Origin: Phycisphaeraceae bacterium
Lineage (GTDB): Bacteria; Planctomycetota; Phycisphaerae; Phycisphaerales; Phycisphaeraceae
Direction: 5' to 3'
NCBI GenBank assembly: GCA_029260595.1
Contig: JAJDCY010000010.1
Location: 297,675-361,674, forward strand
DNA: 64,000 bases
Part shown: one piece after another, positions 36,349 to 43,745 of the stretch
How positions within the stretch are numbered: the stretch's first letter is position 1
Layout: the number at the start of each line of letters is the position of its first letter
Translations under genes and position numbers: made by a program
Notes under the pieces: model-generated
The model's database searches: none
Told to the model about the DNA's origin: nothing
The model's input: only the letters and a program-made list of their open reading frames with translations

Positions 36349-36429
36349 AGCCGGGGTATGGTAGCAGCCAACGCGTTGCTTCGCGTTTCCCGGATCGACC
36401 ACTTCCACGCCGAGCGATGGCCGGCGAGA

Positions 36430-36990
36430 TCAGCTCGATTGCGCAAGATTCACCCTTTCGGCAACGGTGTATCGCGGCCCATCGGGGCGTAGCTCGCTGA
36501 ACACTACGTCGATCGAGTCAACCGGCGAAACGCCGAACCGCCTATCGCGCGTCTTGTCCAGCCACTCCGCCAACTCGCCGGGCGGCTTCGCCTTGATCCG
36601 CGCCAGTGTCACATGCGCACGCCAAGGCCGGCGCTGATCGCCATACAACCCAATCGCCTCAAGCCCGGGCACGAGTCGGGCTTCGATCTCACCGAGCGTG
36701 GCGTCGTCCGAAACCCCGGCCCACACCGACGCCTGTCGGGTGAACGTGGGAAACGCCCCGACCCCGGCGAGCCCAATAGAAAATGCCGGTGTCTCACCCA
36801 CCGCGTTTCGGACCGCAGCCGTGATCCCGATGAGTTGATTGCGATCGATATCGCCCAGGAATCGCAGCGTGACATGCAATCGGTCGGGCTCAACGACGCG
36901 GCCGGCTTGGCCCATGCCGCGCAGTGTGGCGATCTCACGACGCAGCGCATCGCCTGGCGACACCTTCACCGCGATAAATGCCCTGCACAT
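36430..36990 (-). CDS. thpR: RNA 2',3'-cyclic phosphodiesterase (LigT/ThpR family)
   Basis: A 186-residue 2H phosphoesterase that opens 2',3'-cyclic phosphates on RNA. The two catalytic motifs are LHVTLRFLG (residues 38-46) and AHVTLARIK (near 125). It starts MCRAFIAVKV as usual. It lies 80 bases upstream of the TsaC/Sua5 fusion on the same strand, so both may be in one RNA-linked unit. Confidence 0.93.
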   Translation of the reverse strand: MCRAFIAVKVSPGDALRREIATLRGMGQAGRVVEPDRLHVTLRFLGDIDRNQLIGITAAVRNAVGETPAFSIGLAGVGAFPTFTRQASVWAGVSDDATLGEIEARLVPGLEAIGLYGDQRRPWRAHVTLARIKAKPPGELAEWLDKTRDRRFGVSPVDSIDVVFSELRPDGPRYTVAERVNLAQSS

Positions 36991-37491
36991 CGCTTTCCAA
37001 TCTGATCAACACCGGCATAGCGCACGACAGACCCCGGTGCGTGAAGCGGATAATCTATGTTGTGATGTGATAGAAGGTCCGCGTGGTCCGCAGCCGCCGG
37101 ATACAACCATGCCCCCGAATGATTCCACCGGGGGCATGGCGGAGGAGAAAGAGTCCGGCGTTACCCGGCGTGCTGGGAATCTCCCGCCGCCCGGGTATAA
37201 TTGCTCATGAAGGGATGCCGCGTACCGCTTCGCTTAATTCAGCGAAGGTTCCGCCGACACGTGTAGCTGTGGCCAGGCCAGAATCGGAGCGATAGCAAAA
37301 TCCGATCACTGATGCACCCTGACTGCCATACCGCGGCGACCCGTCCTTGAGCCGGCCTTTGGCTGGGCTTGGCTACCCGCTACGGCGGGAGCGATCCGTC
37401 TGCCTTCGCTGAGGTTTTCTTAAGGATCGATCCTTTCGACTATCCCAACCCCGCGTCCGCGCGACGCCATTACTCTGGTTCGTTGCGGCCG
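36991..37491. other. Structured intergenic region, possible noncoding RNA
   Basis: 501 bases without a credible gene but with several strong hairpins: CCATGCCCCCG/CGGGGGCATGG at 37107-37139; CTTCGCT/AGCGAAG around 37228-37247; ATCGGA/TCCGAT near 37283-37306; and the palindrome AAGGATCGATCCTT around 37422-37435. TATAAT stands at 37196-37201 with no gene behind it (the ATG at 37207 gives 19 codons). RNase P RNA, tmRNA, SRP RNA and tRNA hallmarks were looked for and not found. Strand and function unknown. Confidence 0.4.
37107..37139. repeat. Perfect 11-bp inverted repeat with 11-base loop
   Basis: CCATGCCCCCG (37107-37117) pairs fully with CGGGGGCATGG (37129-37139). No T-run follows on either strand, so it is not a standard intrinsic terminator. 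Confidence 0.8.
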
Positions 37492-37983
37492 TTACCCCGG
37501 CCGGTTGTTCGCTCGCCCGGCTCGCATCGCCCGCCGCGGGTTCATCAACACCCCCGGCTCCGACGCGAGCACCTGCTCGACATACGCCTGCCACGCTGCC
37601 CGGTCCCTAATCTCCATATGGTCTTTCACGCCGATCAGCACGACATCGCTTCCCAGTTCGGCCTTTTTCAGCAGGTTCTCGGGCAGGCGGACCCGCCCCT
37701 GCTTATCCATCTCGACCCGCCTCGCCAGGCTGAACATCAGCCGCTCGTATGACAGCAACTCGCCCGGTTCGAGTTCGCTCTGATCCAGCTCTTCGGCCCG
37801 CTGCTCGAAACTCTGCTCGGTGTAGAGGCACAGCGTCTGTCCCTCGCCGAGTGTGACATACCAGCTAAAACCCCCGTTGCCCGGGGTGTCGTCCGCGATC
37901 GGCAGCCTGGCGCGGACCTCAGAAGGGATCGCCAGGCGCTGCTTGGCGTCGATCGCGTGCTCGTAGGTGCCTGTGAATACCAA
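37492..37983 (-). CDS. mraZ: Transcriptional regulator MraZ
   Basis: DNA-binding regulator that normally heads the division and cell wall (dcw) cluster and binds repeats in its own promoter. The 163-residue product has two AbrB-like units: FTGTYEHAIDAKQRLAIPSE and MDKQGRVRLPENLLKKA. TTG 37983 is preferred, since GGAG precedes it by about 10 bases and family similarity starts there (open frame to 38064). Unusually, no rsmH, ftsL or ftsI follows; instead there is a 500-base gap. Confidence 0.9.
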   Translation of the reverse strand: MVFTGTYEHAIDAKQRLAIPSEVRARLPIADDTPGNGGFSWYVTLGEGQTLCLYTEQSFEQRAEELDQSELEPGELLSYERLMFSLARRVEMDKQGRVRLPENLLKKAELGSDVVLIGVKDHMEIRDRAAWQAYVEQVLASEPGVLMNPRRAMRAGRANNRPG

Positions 37984-38159
37984 ACCATTGATTCTCCAGG
38001 CGACTCCCCACCGTCCGATCAGGTTATGGGAACTTAAACCACCCTGCCCCACAATGCAACACAATCCCCCAATCCGCCGGTTTCTGTGGATAAGGTGTCG
38101 ATTATCGGAGGTTCGGCCGGACGTTCCCTCCCGACAGCGGAAGCATTAGCATCTCGCCC

Positions 38160-40910
38160 ATGCCGCTTTCGTGGAATGAGATACGACAACGAGCCATCCG
38201 ATTTTCGCGGGAATGGGCCGATGCCTCTCGCGAGCGCGGCGAGGCACAAACCTTCTGGAACGAGTTTTTCGACGTTTTCGGCCTCCGTCGCCGCACGGTC
38301 GCCGGGTTCGAGGAGCCCGTCCGCAACCTCAAAGGCGACTACGAATTCATCGATCTGTTCTGGAAGGGCCGCCTGATCGCCGAGCACAAATCTCGCGGCA
38401 AGGACCTCTCCAAGGCCGCATCGCAGGCGTTCGGCTACACCCAGCACTTGGCCTCGCAAGGCCGCGCCGACGAGTGCCCCCGCTACCTGATGGTCTGCGA
38501 TTTCGCGCGCTTCGCCCTGCACGACCTCGAAGCCGAGTCACCGCAAGACCAGACGCTTGAATTCACGCTCGATCAGTTTCACAAACACATCCGGGCGTTC
38601 GGTTTCGTCGCCGGCTACGAGTCTCGCCGGATCGACCCGGAGGACCCGGCCAACTTCAAAGCCGTCGAGCTCCTGGGCAACCTGCACGATCGGCTGGAAG
38701 ACGGCGGGTATGCCGGTCACGACCTGCAGCGCTTCATGGTGCGCGTGCTTTTCTGCTTGTTCGCCGAGGACACCGGGATTTTCGAGCCCGAGGCCTTTAA
38801 GAACTTCATCCTTCACCGCACCAGCCCGGACGCGGCCGACCTGGGTGCCCAGCTATCGCGCTGCTTCGACACCTTGAACACCCCGCCGGACAAGCGCCAG
38901 AAAAACCTCGACGAAGACCTCGCCGCGCTGCCCTATGTCAACGGCGATCTGTTCGCCGAGCGGTTGGCATTCGCCGACTTCGACACGGCGATGCGCAACG
39001 CGCTGCTGTCCTGCTGCTCGTTCAAGTGGGACAAGATCTCGCCCGCGGTCTTCGGCTCGTTGTTCCAGAGCATCATGGATGCGCGCGCCCGCCGCAGCGC
39101 CGGCGCTCACTACACGTCTGAGCGCGACATCATGAAGGTGATCCGCTCGCTTTTCCTGGATCGGCTCCGCAACCGCTTCGAAAAGGCCGGGCGCGACAAG
39201 AAAAAACTCGCCGCGCTCAGCCGCGAGCTTGGCGAGTTGCGTTTTCTCGATCCGGCCTGCGGTTGCGGCAATTTCCTGGTTCTGGCCTACCGCGAGCTGC
39301 GACTGCTCGAGATGGACATCCTCCAGGCACGCTTCGGTGAGCGGATCAACGAAGGTGATATCCGCGCCAACTGCCACCTCACCGTGGATCAGTTCTGCGG
39401 GATCGAGATCGAGGAGTGGCCCGTCCGCATCGCAGAGGTCGCGCTATGGTTGATGGATCACCAGATGAACGCCGAGTTGTTCGACCGGTTCGGCCAGATC
39501 AAAGCCACGGTCCCCCTGGAAAGCTCACCGACGATCCGCCAGGCCAACGCCCTGCGGACCGACTGGAACGAAGTGCTGCCTGCACAGGACTGCTCCTACA
39601 TCCTCGGCAACCCGCCATTCATCGGCGCGAAATACCAGGACAAATCTCAGCGGGCCGACATGGCCGCGGTGGCCGAGGGGGTCAGCCGCGCCGGGCTGCT
39701 CGACTACGTCGCCGGGTGGTACTTCAAGGCCGCCGACTACGTGCGCTGCACAAAGACCCCGGTCGGGTTCGTCTCGACCAACTCGATCACCCAGGGCGAG
39801 CAGGTCGGCGTCCTGTGGAACGAGCTGTTCCGCCGCGGGGTCAAGATCCACTTCGCCCACCGCACGTTCGTCTGGCAGAGCGAGGCCCGCGGCAAGGCCC
39901 ACGTCCACGTCGTGATCATCGGGTTCGGGCTGTTCGACACCAAACCGAAACACCTCTACGACTACGAGACATCCCAGGACGACCCGACGATCACCAAGGC
40001 CGCCAACATCAGCCCGTACCTGGTTGATGGCCCGGATCGGGCCATCGTGAATCGGACCAAGCCGATATGCGACGTTCCGAGGATCGGCATCGGGAACAAA
40101 CCAATCGACGGTGGGAATTACCTGTTTACCCCGGAGGAGAAGCAAGAGTTGTTGTCACTAGAGCCCGAGGCGGCCACGTTATTCCGGCGATGGTATGGAT
40201 CGCGTGAGTTCCTCAACGGACTTGAACGTTGGTGTCTTTGGCTCGGCGATACGGCGCCGAATGAGTTGCGCCGAATGCCTCATGCGCTCAATCGCGTGGA
40301 AGCCGTTCGAACGCTGCGATCAGAAAGCAAGGCTGCGGCAACGCGCACTTTGGCGTCGACGCCAACCCGTTTTCATGTTGAGAACATGCCCGATGCGCCG
40401 TTTCTCGTAGTTCCGAATGTGTCCTCTGCGCAGCGACCCTATATCCCACTGGGATACCTCGCACCAACCGCGTTCGCTAGCAATCTTCTGGGGATCATTG
40501 CCGATGCGACGGCCTTCCATTTCGGCGTCTTGTCCAGCGCGATGCACATGGCGTGGGTGCGGCAGGTTTGTGGGCGGTTGAAGTCCGACTATCGCTACTC
40601 GAACAAACTCGTCTACAACAACTATCCCTGGCCCCAGGCGGCGACGGATAAGAACCGCGAGAAAGTTGAACTCGCGGCTCAGGTAGTGCTTGACACACGC
40701 GAGCAGTTCCCCGACGCCTCGCTCGCCGACCTCTACGACCCGCTGTCGATGCCGCCGGCCCTGAGCGAGGCCCATCGGGCACTCGACACAGCCGTGGACC
40801 GCTGCTACCGCGCGCACCGGTTCACCGGCGACCGCCAACGCGTCGAACACTTGTTCGCGCTCTACGAACAAATCGCGGCGCCGCTGACCGGAAAACGCTC
40901 GCAGCGGTAG
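38160..40910 (+). CDS. MmeI-like type IIL/IIG restriction-modification enzyme
   Basis: A single 916-residue chain that should both cut and methylate DNA, like MmeI (919 residues). The N-terminal nuclease site is D65-x9-E75-x-K77 (in FIDLFWKGRLIAEHKSRG), exactly the MmeI spacing. The gamma-type adenine methyltransferase follows: motif X GAHYTSERDIMKV near residue 314, motif I FLDPACGCGNFL near 362, and motif IV GNPPFIG near 483. The C-terminal 300 residues would be the target-recognition domain (KSDYRYSNKLVYNNYPWP). No separate S or R subunit is needed or present. Both active sites look intact. Recognition sequence unknown. Confidence 0.93.
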   Translation: MPLSWNEIRQRAIRFSREWADASRERGEAQTFWNEFFDVFGLRRRTVAGFEEPVRNLKGDYEFIDLFWKGRLIAEHKSRGKDLSKAASQAFGYTQHLASQGRADECPRYLMVCDFARFALHDLEAESPQDQTLEFTLDQFHKHIRAFGFVAGYESRRIDPEDPANFKAVELLGNLHDRLEDGGYAGHDLQRFMVRVLFCLFAEDTGIFEPEAFKNFILHRTSPDAADLGAQLSRCFDTLNTPPDKRQKNLDEDLAALPYVNGDLFAERLAFADFDTAMRNALLSCCSFKWDKISPAVFGSLFQSIMDARARRSAGAHYTSERDIMKVIRSLFLDRLRNRFEKAGRDKKKLAALSRELGELRFLDPACGCGNFLVLAYRELRLLEMDILQARFGERINEGDIRANCHLTVDQFCGIEIEEWPVRIAEVALWLMDHQMNAELFDRFGQIKATVPLESSPTIRQANALRTDWNEVLPAQDCSYILGNPPFIGAKYQDKSQRADMAAVAEGVSRAGLLDYVAGWYFKAADYVRCTKTPVGFVSTNSITQGEQVGVLWNELFRRGVKIHFAHRTFVWQSEARGKAHVHVVIIGFGLFDTKPKHLYDYETSQDDPTITKAANISPYLVDGPDRAIVNRTKPICDVPRIGIGNKPIDGGNYLFTPEEKQELLSLEPEAATLFRRWYGSREFLNGLERWCLWLGDTAPNELRRMPHALNRVEAVRTLRSESKAAATRTLASTPTRFHVENMPDAPFLVVPNVSSAQRPYIPLGYLAPTAFASNLLGIIADATAFHFGVLSSAMHMAWVRQVCGRLKSDYRYSNKLVYNNYPWPQAATDKNREKVELAAQVVLDTREQFPDASLADLYDPLSMPPALSEAHRALDTAVDRCYRAHRFTGDRQRVEHLFALYEQIAAPLTGKRSQR

Positions 40911-41015
40911 AGGCGTATCAGGCTATCGCGACCCATTCTCACCTCAGCGATCGGCCGCCAGGCGGCTGTGTGAGCTCGGCCCGGTTGCGGTGGTCTGAGG
41001 GGGGCGCAGGGGGCC

Positions 41016-41043
41016 TTGACACCATTTTGCAACTCATTATCAT
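41016..41043 (+). promoter_or_regulatory. Sigma-70-type promoter of the barrel/cytochrome unit
   Basis: TTGACA (41016-41021), 16-base spacer, TATCAT (41038-41043): a perfect -35 and a -10 with one mismatch. Transcription would begin near 41050, some 50 bases before ATG 41100. A Fur-like dyad overlaps it. Confidence 0.65.
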
Positions 41044-41047
41044 TTGC
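41029..41047 (+). promoter_or_regulatory. Fur-box-like operator overlapping the -10 element
   Basis: The 19-base sequence GCAACTCATTATCATTTGC is a near-palindrome (7 of 9 pairs around 41038) and agrees with the Fur consensus GATAATGATWATCATTATC at about 13 positions. Placement over the -10 suits a repressor acting under iron-replete conditions. A Fur-family relative is equally possible. Confidence 0.5.
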
Positions 41048-41099
41048 GGCGATCGTGCCGGAGAATATTTAGACTCAGTCTCAATTGAAAGGGCGGGCC

Positions 41100-42053
41100 A
41101 TGCTTGCAAGGACTTCAGAACGTGTGATCGGCCGTGGGTTGGACGGGGCGGCGGGTCGGCCGGTGGCAGGGCCGTTGGGCCGGCCGGTGTCGCGACTGTT
41201 GGCGTGGCTTGGCTCGGGTGATCGGGAGCTCCGGCGATCGTTGGGTCGGGAGATTGGGAGGGCAAGTAGCGGCGGGCTCGTCATGCGGATGTTGTCGGTC
41301 GTGGTGCTTTGGGCGGTGTTTCTCGGGGCGATCGGGCTTGGGACGCCCTCCGCACACGCTGACAACCGCAAGTTTGGTTACGTGTATGAGGTCACGACGA
41401 TGCCGGCGGGGATGTGGGAGTACGAGCAGTGGGTGACGTGGAAGACCAGCAAAGGCAACGACTCGGACTTTGACCGGTTCGACTTCCGCCATGAGATCGA
41501 GGTTGGGATCACGGATCGGCTCCAACTGGCTGTGTACCTGGCGGACTGGCGGTATCAGGACGGTGGGTCGGTCGGCAATGACCGCGTTGAGTACAAGGGC
41601 ACGGCGTTCGAGGTGATCTACAACCTGAGCGACCCCGTGGCTGACCCGATCGGAAGCGCCCTGTACGGCGAGGTGAAGATCGGCGACCAGGTATTCGAGC
41701 TTGAGGGCAAGATCCTGCTGCAAAAGGACATCGGGGCCTGGACGTTCGCCTACAACCTGGTCCTCGAAGCCGAGTGGGAGGGCAGCGACTATGAGGAAGA
41801 CAAGGGCGTGATCGAGCAGGTATTCGGTGCCAGCTACCAGATCAACCCCAACTGGTCGGTCGGCGGCGAGCTGCTGCACGAGGTCGAGTTCGATGACTGG
41901 GAGCACACCGGCCCGAGCGTGGTGTATCTCGGCCCCGTCGTGGCGTACCGGGCCAAGACGTGGTGGATGACGCTGACGCAGTTGTTCCAGGTCACGGATA
42001 TCGACAGCGAAGCCGACTTCCAGACGCGGGTGCTTTTCGGGATCGATCTGTAG
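41100..42053 (+). CDS. Probable outer-membrane beta-barrel protein
   Basis: A 317-residue exported protein. The signal peptide is MLSVVVLWAVFLGAIGLG up to SAHA, followed by mature DNRKFGYVYEVTTMPAGMWE. The rest alternates hydrophobic and polar residues and is rich in Trp/Tyr/Asp, like barrel strands (RLQLAVYLADWRYQD, NWSVGGELLHEVEFDDW), and it ends in QTRVLFGIDL. ATG 41100 has AAAGGG upstream; ATG 41283 would remove an odd Arg/Gly-rich leader and leave a normal signal peptide. It is first in a Fur-box unit with a cytochrome. Substrate unknown. Confidence 0.72.
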   Translation: MLARTSERVIGRGLDGAAGRPVAGPLGRPVSRLLAWLGSGDRELRRSLGREIGRASSGGLVMRMLSVVVLWAVFLGAIGLGTPSAHADNRKFGYVYEVTTMPAGMWEYEQWVTWKTSKGNDSDFDRFDFRHEIEVGITDRLQLAVYLADWRYQDGGSVGNDRVEYKGTAFEVIYNLSDPVADPIGSALYGEVKIGDQVFELEGKILLQKDIGAWTFAYNLVLEAEWEGSDYEEDKGVIEQVFGASYQINPNWSVGGELLHEVEFDDWEHTGPSVVYLGPVVAYRAKTWWMTLTQLFQVTDIDSEADFQTRVLFGIDL

Positions 42054-42064
42054 GGCGATCGGTG

Positions 42065-42469
42065 ATGCAAATAGTTGTGAAAAATGAGTTTGCCAATTGT
42101 CTGGGCAGCCGGCGAGTGGTCGCCTGCGTGTTCGTCCTTGCGATTGTCGGGATCGGTTTGGCCGGGTGCATGACCACGGCTCAGATGGCCCCGCCGGTGG
42201 GCCCGGGCCTGGCGGAGTTCGCCTCGGCCCGGGGGATGGATTCGCAGACGCTCGAGCGTGGGCGGCGGGTGTACTTGACCCAGTGCAACACGTGTCACAG
42301 CATCGAACCGATCGAGCGCTACAGCCTGGCGCGGTGGAAGTTGATCGCCCCGGAGATGGCGGCCGAGTCGCGATTGGACGATTCTGAGTCCGCCGATATG
42401 TTTGCATATCTTTATTATTCAAGGCAGTTTATGGATGTCATCGCGGCGCCCGTCCCATCCGCCGACTGA
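42065..42469 (+). CDS. Small c-type cytochrome lipoprotein
   Basis: A 134-residue protein. [15 protein letters not shown] is a lipoprotein signal with a good lipobox (LAGC). One haem-binding CxxCH motif is present in [13 protein letters not shown], and the Met in APEMAAES could be the distal ligand. It is only 11 bases downstream of the barrel gene and surely co-transcribed. A small monohaem electron carrier attached to a membrane is the likeliest role; an electron route across the outer membrane together with the barrel is speculation. Confidence 0.8.
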   Translation: MQIVVKNEFANCLGSRRVVACVFVLAIVGIGLAGCMTTAQMAPPVGPGLAEFASARGMDSQTLERGRRVYLTQCNTCHSIEPIERYSLARWKLIAPEMAAESRLDDSESADMFAYLYYSRQFMDVIAAPVPSAD

Positions 42470-42497
42470 GAATCGGGCGGGGCGGCGACTGTTCGCC

Positions 42498-42512
42498 TAT
42501 AATCCGCCCACT

Positions 42513-42515
<3 letters not shown>
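42498..42515 (+). promoter_or_regulatory. Candidate -10 element giving an almost leaderless fba mRNA
   Basis: TATAAT at 42498-42503 is nine bases before ATG 42513; transcription would start near 42510, leaving about three bases of leader. There is no Shine-Dalgarno before the ATG. The -35 region is poor. Confidence 0.5.
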
Positions 42516-43583
<1,068 letters not shown>

Positions 43584-43745
43584 GGGGTCGGTTGGGGCGC
43601 GGTCTCCACGACTGCATTTCAACGAACGAAGGTAACTGTTTCACCGTACCGGTGAAGATGAAGGTTTTCGGCGCGATCCATAGGTCTAGATTCGTCCTGA
43701 TCAGTCATTAGGGGATTCATCATTTTCTAGGAAGTACAGACTGCT

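Noticed and set aside
37141-37160. GAGGAGAAAGAGTCCGGCG resembling the 5' conserved block of RNase P RNA
   Set aside because: The block is not exact, and the matching 3' block (ACAGAACCCGGCTTA type) and other conserved parts are absent within 400 bases.
38085-38093. Perfect DnaA box TGTGGATAA in front of the restriction enzyme gene
   Set aside because: A single 9-mer is expected about once in a window of this size by chance, and no AT-rich region or further boxes surround it.
41115-42422. Minus-strand frame of 435 codons opposite the barrel and cytochrome genes
   Set aside because: Low-complexity Arg/Pro-rich translation; plus-strand genes have signal peptides, CxxCH and Shine-Dalgarno support.
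43640-43656. Hairpin TTCACCG/CGGTGAA between the aldolase and glycosyltransferase genes as terminator or operator
   Set aside because: The three-base loop has no T-run behind it and no promoter elements around it; nothing more can be supported.
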